Of a stretch of DNA of 64,000 nt, positions 53,570-63,159 are shown piece after piece. This DNA is from Locusta migratoria (lineage: Eukaryota; Arthropoda; Insecta; Orthoptera; Acrididae). The notes beneath the pieces are model-generated. The model was not told where the DNA came from, ran no database searches, and saw only the letters and a list, made by a program, of their open reading frames with translations. Within the stretch, counting starts at the first letter, position 1. Each line of letters opens with the position of its first letter. A program made the position numbers and the translations under genes. Location: assembly GCA_026315105.1 (NCBI GenBank), contig CM048750.1, positions 110,825,297 to 110,889,296 on the forward strand, written 5' to 3'.

Positions 53570-54076
53570 CCTTTAGCCCGTACACCGGTCTTTTGGACCG
53601 GGGCGCCCCCTTCTCTGCCCTCCCCTTTCCTCTGGGTGTGTATCAGCGCTCTACCCTCCACAGTAGCCTCAAGACCGTTGAAGAGGAAGTCGAAGTAAGT
53701 CTTTTCTCCGTTGTGCATCTGTCTGAAGTTCTGTAATTAACGAATTGCACTCTCCGCTACCGGTCGAAAAAGACCGAGGTGTACGCTGAATGTCTCTATT
53801 TCTCCCTGTCCAATGTACCCCCTGTACCTTCAAGTTGTATGTTTTTCCTGTAAGTCAACTGGTAATCTGTTAAAATAGGAAAAATCTACATATCAAGTGT
53901 GTCAGAAAACTATGGGGGCGGTGTATGGTGGGGAAGGGTAAGAGCGATTGGTGCACTAAATGGATTTTAAGACAATTAGATGGTAAAAATTTCGTAAGAA
54001 ACTGAAAGAAATGGCACTCCGGTCTTAAAATCCGAGTGTACGCTTTGTGTACCGTAAGGGGGTGTACGGCTGAGGG
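53570..54076. mobile_element. piggyBac-like MITE (TTAA target)
   Basis: Flanked by TTAA at 53566-53569 and 54077-54080. The ends CCTTTAGCCCGTACACC and GGTGTACGGCTGAGGG are inverted repeats. There is no transposase frame. It contains three related words: CCGGTCTTTTGGACCGG (53591), ACCGGTCGAAAAAGACCG (53760) and CCGGTCTTAAAATCCGAG (54021), each next to GTACRC-type sequence. Confidence 0.75.
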
Positions 54077-54080
54077 TTAA

Positions 54081-54479
54081 GGGTAGTTTCGTGGGGTTTC
54101 AAGAGTTCTAGGTCAAAGACGTCTGTTGTCAGTGCTAGGATAACAGAAAGGCCTTTTTTAAGTTCCGTTTAATCTTATTTTTATTTGTCACAACTGCAGT
54201 ACTAATCACGTTAGCACTTCAAGTAGAAGCCTCGAGTTGGCCGTTATCACAAGGACAGACTACACACATGCCATTCCCTTTCCATTAATATGTCCCAGAA
54301 CAGACGTGCACAGTCCTTTTTAGAATCCGTTGACTGTACGGTATCAGAATTCTTAATGGAAACAGAATCAACGCTTTCTGCTGCACTCAACAAGCATTTT
54401 ATTAGCACCAGAGTCCCTCGCGACACTGCACAAAAGGACTTAACGCGAGAAGACGAGGGGGGGGGGGGGATGAAACAAA
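54081..54479. other. No gene; poly-G at 54459-54470
   Basis: A 68-codon plus-strand frame ends here; no family resemblance. Confidence 0.45.
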
Positions 54480-54900
54480 GGCAGTCCGCGGCGTGAGCCG
54501 GGATCGATGCGGGGACCCGCGGCGTGACTTCTCAATCACAGGCGGCGGCGGCAGCAGCAGGTATCGGATTGCATCCGCCGTCGCCTAGCAACGCCCCTGG
54601 AGGGGAATCAGAAAAGGAGCACGGCGCAAGCGCGGGAGCTGTTTACCCCGGACGTAAATCTCCTCCTTTCCAGGGCGCAGTCGCCCTCTCCGCTTCCGAC
54701 CGCCCGTCACGCGGCAGTCGCCCTCTCGAGCAGAGGTGCCAACCTCTGCATTCACTCGAGAGCCGAGGGCCACACATCACGAGCGCTCACGCCGCCTTTG
54801 TGGCTGACAGCGACTACTCCACAGCAGAAGGGGAGAGGGAGGGGGACAATTGGCTCGAGCGATGGGCGTTGGCAGGTACCGCCGTGGCCTGCCCTGCTCT
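54480..54900. other. GC/CpG-rich island 10
   Basis: GC-rich with GGCGGCGGCGGCAGCAGCAG near 54541. The 168-codon frame across it is not recognisable. Confidence 0.5.
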
Positions 54901-54904
54901 CTCT

Positions 54905-54905
<1 letters not shown>

Positions 54906-54940
<35 letters not shown>
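54906..54940. repeat. (CA)n microsatellite
   Basis: About 17 units. Confidence 0.95.
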
Positions 54941-54941
<1 letters not shown>

Positions 54942-55324
54942 CAACACGCTTCTTTATAGGTTTATTAGCTGGTACCCAGCGCGTTGCTCTCGCACAAGAA
55001 ATAATTGTGCTAATAACGTTTGTAATGTGAAAGTGTTATTTGCTTTTACGAATGATATATATCTGAGCCACCATCTTCCCGCTCTCATTCTCTTCCACTC
55101 CCCTCTCTCATTTCCCCTCTCTCTGTCTGTCTCCCCCTCCACCTACTCCTCTCCCTCCTACATATAGAAAAATACATATGCGCCAAGTTTCTTGGTAATA
55201 GGTCACATAGTGTCAAAAGTCGCAAGGTACCCTGCATCATGCTAAATTCACTGGCTTGCAGATTATAAAAAATCTCCTTCATGAAAACATACATTTATGT
55301 GCTTACTTTCATGACCAGTGAAAC
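54941..55324. other. No gene; CT-rich tract at 55080-55165
   Basis: AT-rich flank plus an irregular pyrimidine tract. Confidence 0.5.
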
Positions 55325-55329
55325 ATTTT

Positions 55330-55990
55330 GGATGTTCCAGAATGAAACTTTCACTCTGCAGCGGAGTGTGCGCTGATATGAAACTTAGCTCAGTCGGTAG
55401 AGCGCTTGCCTGCGAAAGCCAAAGGTCCCAGGTTCGAGTCCCGGTTCCGGCACACAATTTTAATCTGCCAGTAAGTTTCGTATCAGCGCACACTCCGCTG
55501 CAGAGTGAAAGTTTTATTCTGGAAACATCCCTTTGGCTGTGGCTAAGCCATGTCTCCACCATATGCCGGCCGCGGTGGCCGAGGGGACTGAGGCGCTACA
55601 GTCACGGTCTACACAGCCACTACAGTCGGGGGTTCGAATCCCCCCTCGGGCATGGAAATATGTGCCGTCCTTAGTATTAACTAGTTCATAAGTAGTTTGT
55701 AAGTTTAGGGACTGATGACCCCGTAGTTAAGTCCCATAAGCTCTACAAACATTTCAACATTGTCTCCACCATATCCTTTCTTCCAGGAGTGCTAGTCTTG
55801 CAGTTTCGCAAGAGAACTACTGTGAAGTTTGGAAAGTAGGAGGCGAGGTCCTGGCGGAAGTAAAGTTGTGAGGTAGCATCGTGAGTCGTGTCGGGGTAGC
55901 TCATTGGTAGAGCGCTTGCCCGCGAAAGGGAAAGGTCCCGGTTCGAGTCCCGGTACCGGCACACAATTTTAATCTGTCAGGAAGTTTCAT
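55330..55990 (+). mobile_element. Inverted-repeat element carrying two tRNA-like cassettes
   Basis: 58-bp inverted repeats (GGATGTTCCAGAATGAAAC at 55330; complement at 55473-55530) surround a tRNA-like block TAGCTCAGTCGGTAGAGCGC...CAGGTTCGAGTCCCGG. After a spacer holding a SINE-A comes a second tRNA-like block (about 55889-55963: GTAGCTCATTGGTAGAGCGC, GGTTCGAGTCCCGGTACCGG) and a partial inverted-repeat arm. Box A and box B are good in both. The second can form an acceptor stem, but its T stem lacks a base and both anticodon arms are poor, so neither is a functional tRNA. Confidence 0.8.
55565..55760 (+). mobile_element. SINE-A with 14-bp target duplication
   Basis: Full-length sense copy between TGTCTCCACCATAT at 55551-55564 and 55761-55774. 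Confidence 0.95.
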
Positions 55991-56023
55991 TTTGGATGTT
56001 TGTTGTACCATAGACTCCTTGAT

Positions 56024-56932
56024 GTGTTCATAAACCATTCATTCCATTGCAATGGAACTTTAGTGAACTGTTCACCGTACGCGCACGAATGTTCCTGACC
56101 CAAAAACAAAAGAGCATGACACCTATCTCAGGAGATATTACGTCATAAATAATGGTATCGGTGGCTCACGAAAGGTAGCCCACGTATAAATCTGGGTATA
56201 AGCTACCTTGCTTGCAAATTTAATTCATATCCGTCCAGCCATTTCATCGTGAAGGCATGAGAAACGAATTAGCTAATTGTAAAGCACCCTACGCCATGCA
56301 CCATACGAATTTAATTTTAGTATGAGTTTAACTTTCGTGCGAGTGCAAGGAATGAGTTCAGGTTTTATCGCAATCGGATATATGGCATGGCCTTGCATTA
56401 AATACTAAAAAAGAAGGAGGGGAAAATTTTATGTATTAGATATGTCCTGAAGTACGTGTCGTACAGCGATATAAATTTGATGGCACATTTAGTGACACAT
56501 ATCGATACTATATGCAAAATATGTCGCGAAGACAGTCAGCAGTAATCGAACTTTCACAAGGTCAAGCCCGATGCGACAGTTTTACGGCATCTACAGCGAA
56601 ACTGTTGTGAGCGGTAGACTTCTTTTCGTTTTATCATTTTGTGTGGGGTGTCAGTTTCAAAACGCTTCATAAACACCCGAAATTACCTGCAAACTTTGTT
56701 ACAAGTCCCTAACTACTCCCATTTTCCAATAATTGCATAAATCTGGGTATTCTCACGCAGTGGCCTCTCATTATTTATGACGTCATCTCCTGAATAGGTG
56801 TCGTGCTCTCTCTCTCCTCTCTCTCTCTCTCTTTGAGGGAGGGGGGTGTCGGGGGTGTCAGGAACCTTCGTGCGCATACGCTGAACAGTTCACCTAAGTT
56901 TCATTGCAATCGAATGAATGGTTTATGAACAC
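56024..56932. mobile_element. Inverted-repeat element, about 140-170-bp arms
   Basis: The left arm GTGTTCATAAACCATTCATT...GTCATAAATAATG (56024-56155) is matched by the complement of 56772-56932 (CATTATTTATGACGTCATC...GAATGGTTTATGAACAC). The right arm has gained a (TC)n and a G-rich insert. The interior contains TTTTATCGCAATCGGATA near 56364. No transposase frame. Confidence 0.8.
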
Positions 56933-56952
56933 TTAGAGAACATACAGACTAT

Positions 56953-57161
56953 ATTATGGTGGTTGAAATCCATCTCTGTCCACCCAGATTAGATTTCTCC
57001 TGATTTCTGTAAACCACTCGAGTCGAGCTAAATGCAAGGATGGTTCCTTCGAATCACTGTCAATTTTCTTCCTCATCCTTACTAAAAGTCCAAGCGTGAG
57101 CTCCGTCTCTACTTACCATGCTGTCACGGGACATGAAACCTCGTTTTCCTTTCCTTCCATC
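56953..57161 (+). mobile_element. SINE-C, diverged, box A half missing
   Basis: GGTGGTTGAAATCCATCTC (box B), GGATGGTTCCTTCGAATC, CAAGCGTGAGCTCCGTCTC and TTTCCTTTCCTTCC remain. Confidence 0.8.
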
Positions 57162-59039
57162 AGAAGACTGTGCAAGAGAGAGGATTTGCATCACAAGTAT
57201 GTGATTCTCGAAAACCAACAAATATATTGTTCCCACCCACGTACACCTCACGAATAAACCACGAGGACAGAAATAGAGGCATACCTGCAGTCTTTTTTGC
57301 CGCGATCCAAACGCGACTAGAAAATAGATATGAAGTGCGGAACGTCCGGGCAATGACCTTCAAATACTATAAATACAAAGAACAAAGAAGCGACTCAGTC
57401 CGTTTGGTCTTCTATAGGGTTAAGAAATAAATGAAGTTTTCAAAAACGGCATACCAAAGATAGGTGGCAAATTATTCTTAGCAAAGGCGCCCTAAATATA
57501 TGAAACTGCTAAAGTGCAACGGAAACACTTTTGTTTCTTCCACATTTGTATTGCTTCTCTGCGAAGGAAAACACTATTGTCTAACTCAATGCTCCACTTA
57601 TAATTTTCACTGATTACCTCCTTTCACATTGCACCACATCATGGAACACCGCTTATTCTCGTCGCAAGTCACATTTTGTTTGATCGCCTAGGCCAACTCA
57701 GACAGGACGGGACTGAAACTCAATACATTATACAATGCATTTCAGTCTAATGGCGACAGCACACGAAACGTAATGTCAAGTCTTCTAGGAAATAAAGTTT
57801 CCATGCCACTGGTGAGAGGGAAGGGCGATATCGTCATGCAGAAATATTTCTGACATTGTTAAGTTCAACCAATTTCTCCGCGTTTACAATTACAGTAGCA
57901 GTCCGTTCTCCATTACTTTGGTTTTGTGGCAAAGTGCAAATATTCCAACAGGAATTGGGTAGTTGTTTCTAGTTTATGTTTCTTCACAAGTGAGAAAACA
58001 TATAAAGAAAAGAGGGAAAACTGTATCACCATAATGGGATAGAGCAATACCCAACAAAATAAATTCATAATAAGCGATTTCCATTAAACACCCTTTCTTC
58101 ATAGTCCATTTTTAGATCTAATTCAATAAAAAGGTCTTAAAAACCTCCAGAGAATTATACTGTCGGTTCAACTAGCGTATCCACACATTGTCTCAAGGAC
58201 ATCATTGATGTGTTGGCATGAACATATTCTCCTAGAAGATACAGTCAAAGTTTTGAAAAGTTAGCTTGGTATTTATCCTGTTTTTACCTTCTGATCACTC
58301 ACAAACCTTATCAGAAACATCCATGGTACGAAATTCCCTTACAGTCCGTAATTTCCAGAAACAGCTTTAGCGTTTTTCTCTGAGAAATTTTGAGATCTCT
58401 AGTGAAAAAGAATGTTGACAAAAAACGACTTATGATTTAGAATGAATAGCTCCTTATCGTCTCCTTTACAGTAACTGTGATGTGAAGTGTAAGAAAACAG
58501 GAAACTCGAGTAAATGAAAGCCAGTGTTGTATAAAATATTGCTGTGTTTATTAACTCGAAGTTGAATTAACGGTACGTTTTTGCCCTTTGTACCATAGAT
58601 GGTTAGCTGAAAATCCTGTTTCGCCCGAGTACTTATTTATTCCAGTCTTAATTCTCTCTATTCCTCCCCCCCTCTCTCATATATATATATATCTCCGCCT
58701 TTCTCTGTCAATCTCTTTCTCGTCTCTATGTCGAACACCACCTCCAAATGATCAGTCCATTGCCTTCTCCATCTTTGAAAGAAATAAAATAAATCTTTAA
58801 ACTATCATGATGATGTAGTGTCTAAATTTATTGCAAGGTGCCCTCCTCCGCCACGCAACATATGCTTTCTTGGGAAGAAGGTTAAGTATGCAAAATGACA
58901 TCAAGATCAAAACAAAATCGTAGATTTTGTCCAAGTTCGAAGGTAATATACCATCTGCCATGCATCATGCATAGTTTTACGTAGACAGTGATATAAATAT
59001 GCTTATAACCTTAGCGAAATTGCAAGCAATATGTTGAAC
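57162..59039. other. No feature recognised
   Basis: 1.9 kb of AT-rich DNA. An 86-codon plus-strand frame (57170-57430) and shorter ones have no family resemblance; short CT and TA tracts near 58670-58695. Confidence 0.5.
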
Positions 59040-59270
59040 AGTTTCGTAATAATCGGATGAATTGTACGGCAGCGCAAAAAATACGACAAACATTCATCTT
59101 ATTAATAACCGGCTTAAGTGTGTTAGTTTGTCGCCGTTAGCACTGCGCATGCGCAGAGCAGTTGTCGAGTTCCATAAGCAGCTGGTGCATGTGCGGTTTT
59201 GCAGCTTACGTGTGTGTCAGTTTGTCGCCAATAGCTATGATACACGATTTTCCGCTCTGTGCTACAGTTG
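59040..59270. other. Unassigned stretch with a 14-bp NRF-1-like palindrome
   Basis: CTGCGCATGCGCAG at 59143-59156 is a perfect palindrome containing GCGCATGCGC. GTTTGTCGCCGTTAGC (about 59126) and GTTTGTCGCCAATAGC (about 59219) are direct repeats on either side. Confidence 0.4.
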
Positions 59271-59725
59271 ATCGATATTCATCGCTGTTAGAGAGACATT
59301 AGAGTTAGAATTAATTTTAAAAAATATTTTTAGATTGATGCTATTACCATGAGTGACGGAAGTATGTTACGACTAAACAGAGGGCAATACAAAATACAGA
59401 TTTATATATACCTATTTAGTTTGTGGCTTGGTATCCTGGACCATAACAAGGTTTTATTAGAGAACCCATTTGAATCTTCAGGATGCAGATTCTTAATCAC
59501 AATTCATAGTATCTAGAACATCAGTCAGTTCTGTTGACAGCCAGGCTTTTCCTAGTTTTTATATATTAGAAGGTAACTAAAACGATTACAATGTATCATT
59601 AAAAATCAAACTTATTTTGAGAAAAGCGATCTCTTCATCAATTTCGATATGTGGCGTGTCTTTCAACATACATTTCACCCTTGACGGCGTAAACATTTTA
59701 AAAAGTGCTTTTTTAAAAATTTGTT
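59271..59725. other. No feature recognised
   Basis: AT-rich. Confidence 0.5.
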
Positions 59726-59726
59726 G

Positions 59727-60780
59727 TTGTTGTTGTTGTGGTCTTCAGTCTGCAGACTGGTTTGATGCAGCTCTCCACGCTACCCTGTCCTGTGCAAGTC
59801 TCTTCATCTCAGAATGCGTTCGGCAGCGTACATCCTTTTGAATCTGCTTACTATATTCGTCCCTCGGTCTCCCTCTACGATTTTGACCCCACACGCTTCC
59901 TTCTAATGCTAAGTTGACAATTCCTTGATGTATCAGAATGTGTCCAACCAATCTATCCCTTCTCTTAGTCAGGATATGCCAGAAACTCCTTTTCTCCCCG
60001 ATAAGGTTACGCAGATCCTCATTAGCGACGTGATCTACCCATATAATTTTCATCATTCTTCTGTAACACCACATTTCAAAAGCTTCTATCATCTTTTTAT
60101 CCTAATTCCTCGTCGTTCACGTTTCACTCCCATACAATCCTACACTCCAGACAAATACTTTGAGAAAGGACTTCCTAACATTTAAATTAATATTAACAAG
60201 TTACGCTTCTTTAGAAACGCTTTTCTTCCCATAGCCATTCTGCATTGTACATCATCTTTGCTTCGGCCATCAGAAGTTACCTTGTTACCCAAATAACAAA
60301 ACTCATTTACAATTTTTATTGTCTCATTACCTAATCTGATTCCTTTAACATCATCTGATTTTCTGACATTGCATTCCATTACCTTCGTTTTACTCTTGTT
60401 AATGTTCATCTCATATCTTCCTTTCAAGACACTGTCCATTCCATGAAATTGCTCTCCCACATCTTTTGCAGTCTCTGACAGAATTACTATGTCATTGACA
60501 AACCGCAATGTTTTTATTTCTTCTCCCTGCACTTCAATGCCCTCTCCAAATTTCTCCTTTCATTCCTTCACTGCCTGCTCAATGTACAAATTGAACAACA
60601 ATGGGGAAAGGCTACGACCCTGTCTTACTCGCTTCCCAACCTCTGCATCCCTTTCTTGCCCTTCGACTCTAATAACCGCTGTCTGGTTTTTGTATAGGTT
60701 GAATATAACTCATCGCTCCCTATATTTTACCCCTGATACCTACAGAATTTGGAAGAGTTTTATCTGATTTAATTGACAAA
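59727..60780 (-). mobile_element. LINE-R, longest copy, catalytic box damaged
   Basis: The minus strand reads, N to C: VKYRER-type and NLYKNQTAVI segments, QGRSLSP-type sequence, EIKTLRFVNDIVILSETAKD (FADD box changed to FVND), NINKSKTKVMECNVRKS, EFCYLGNKVTSDGR, MAMGRKAFLKKRN, then in other frames SETWT, FEMWCYRRMMKIIWVDHV, RRDRLVGHILIHQGIV and NRRGRPRDEYSK. The 3' end is antisense GTTGTTGTTGTTGTGG. At least three frame changes. Confidence 0.88.
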
Positions 60781-60939
60781 TATTCAATTTTCTCATATAT
60801 ATATATTACCGACTTACGAGAACTAGTGGCAACCCCGACGTCCACATACACTACTACTTCCTTCTTTCCGATTCTATTAACTTCCGATTTGCCAAAGGTG
60901 TCAGATATTAACTGTCGCCGTTGTGTTGACACGCTGCCC

Positions 60940-61380
60940 AATGTGTGGCTTTTCGTTCCGTTGGCGCCCTGGAGCAGCCCAGCTGCACGGCCGCAACGCG
61001 GGCAAAATGAAACGGCGTCGTTAGGGAACAATGGAGTCGGTCGGAAACGGCGAGTCGGCGGCCAGTGGCGCTTCAGGTGCGGCGCGTGTGCCAAGTCTCC
61101 CGTCCCGCTCCTTTGTGGCGCTGGGAAACTCGACTCTGGCGCTCCTAACGAGCAGACGAGGGCACCGCCGCCGCCGCCGCCGCCTTCTCAGAAGCCGGCC
61201 GCTCCCCCTTTGAGCTAACAGCTCTCACAACGCCGTCAAATGCACGGTACACAAATCCATTCACACGCCTCGGCCACGTCCTCTGCACCCTCCTTCCTTT
61301 ACCTCTCGCGCGCGCACGCACTCGTGCGTGCGTGCGTGCGTGTGTGTGTGTGTGTGTGAACGCGAGCGCGCCCGAGCTCT
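60940..61380. other. GC/CpG-rich island 11, with (GCC)n and (GT)n
   Basis: GC-rich, containing about seven GCC units near 61167-61190 and a GTGC/GT run at 61320-61362. Frames here are low-complexity (Pro, Arg, Ala). Confidence 0.5.
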
Positions 61381-62440
61381 ACCGATCACGCAATACTAGT
61401 CCACAATATAACTGCAAACATAACACTCGCAATACAAAGCTGTGTCAAACTGATATCTTGCATTCGCCAAGTTTTTATCGTGTGCGTAGCCAATATCGTG
61501 GCAAACACAGATAGCACTGCTATCTACTTTAGATAAGGTTCCACTCAATTGTTCATTGTCATTACTAGAGTAAGGTGGCAGAATTCACGTTTTTCATCCG
61601 GTCGTGTAAACTCATTAACAAAAAAACATGCATACTGCAATAGGAAACCTCAAAGGAGGAGAGTAGTTTGAAATTACCTTGGAACGAATATAATTAACGA
61701 TTATTAGCGACTCTGTCGTTGTGTTTCTACAGCTATCTTCCAAAATGCCATGACTGCGGAAGTGTAATTTTAGTTTTAGGCTAAATCACGATTTGTGACG
61801 GCAAGAACAGGGGGACATTCCTCAAGAATTGCATTTCTTGGCTTTGATACTGTTCATGCCGCGGCATGCGAAATCCAATACAAAATTTATATATAGCACA
61901 TTAAAGTAAATAATTTTTATAACATAAGCTTCGGTGGAAATTTTTTACGATTTTATTAAAAAAATAATGGTAACCCTCATTTATAAAGTGTTGAGATATG
62001 ACATCTTGTATGTTTGAAAAATAGATTCTATTACATGTTTTAATATTTATATTTGCCATCTCTCTTCAGATTCATGTACTACATGAAGAAAATGAAACAT
62101 TCTGTCGGATATGATTGGTTGCACCAAATACATTAAAAATACAAAATTTGAGCGTTATCATTATTTACCCTCGAGGTCTTCATTTGTGCTATGGTAAAAT
62201 GGTAATACTGCTTGTTCATGAAATTTACTATGTTGATGATGGAGGTGGTATGATGAGCGCATGAGCGCGAACCACAGTTAGCGATAACTGCCAGGTACAA
62301 ACAGAATCTGAAGATGGCAGCAGTGAATAACATTTCAATCATGAAAACAGAAAGAACGTGTACCAAACTGTGAAAAAAGAACCAAAATAGAATGATCCCA
62401 GCGCAAGATGTACAACATTTTCGTTCCGTCAGCCATTTAT
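61381..62440. other. No feature recognised
   Basis: AT-rich; a 103-codon minus-strand frame has no family resemblance. Confidence 0.5.
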
Positions 62441-62995
62441 TCAAATTAGGGACCTAATAGTAGTCCGAGGGAGCCAAGTTTGGAGACCTGGGGGGAGGGG
62501 GGGGGTCCAATAACGATGAACAATTTGCACCTGTAATAGTTTTACCCTGATCCAGATAGTCGATGAGGATAATACCTCAATAATCCCAAAAGACTGTCGC
62601 CATAATGTTTCCAGCCGAAGGACCGGTCTTCGCCTTTTTTGGTGCAGATTCTCCCTTGGTAACACATTGTTTAGATTGTTCTTTGGTCTCAGGAGTGTAG
62701 TAATGTATCCATATTTCATCCACAGTGACGAAACGACGCTTAAAGTGCTGCGTTATTCTCCCTGAACAGCTGCAAACCTTCCTTGCAACACTTCACACGA
62801 TTCCGTTATTGGTCAAGCGTGAGCAATCGCGGATAGCTTTCACATGTCCAAATGTTTATGCCAGCTATTATGTACCGTTCATTCGAGATGCCCACAGCAC
62901 TAGCAATCTCACGCACCTTAACTCTTCTGTCATCCATCACCACATAATGGATTTTATCAGTGAGTAGATGACCCGGTAAACTTCGTATCACTTAC
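62441..62995 (-). mobile_element. Mariner-like transposase pseudogene, N-terminal and central part
   Basis: The minus strand from 62991 reads LLTDKIHYVVMDDRRVKVRE, then IASAVGISNERV-type helix-turn-helix sequence. Next come RRFVTVDEIWIHYYTPE (the block with the first catalytic Asp) and, after a frameshift, GESAPKKAKTGPSAG and MATVFWDY. This is the mariner order up to just before the second Asp. Frameshifts and stops throughout. The C-terminal part is not present. Confidence 0.8.
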
Positions 62996-63002
62996 CTCTT
63001 AA

Positions 63003-63058
63003 TATAAACCATATTAATTTAAATCATATGTATAAACTATATTAATTTAAATCATATG
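63003..63058. repeat. 28-bp tandem duplication
   Basis: ATAAACCATATTAATTTAAA... and ATAAACTATATTAATTTAAA... are adjacent copies ending ATCATATGT. Confidence 0.9.
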
Positions 63059-63159
63059 TATTTTAGACCAAGTAGCTTTATAAAGGCATCATCAGATAGT
63101 CTAATTATCGGCTCGATAGTGGGTAAATCACGGACACATGTCCATATTAATGTTCATGT

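Noticed and set aside
55880..55965. Functional tRNA
   Set aside because: The acceptor stem pairs, but the T stem lacks a base, extra bases follow the acceptor and U33 is missing.
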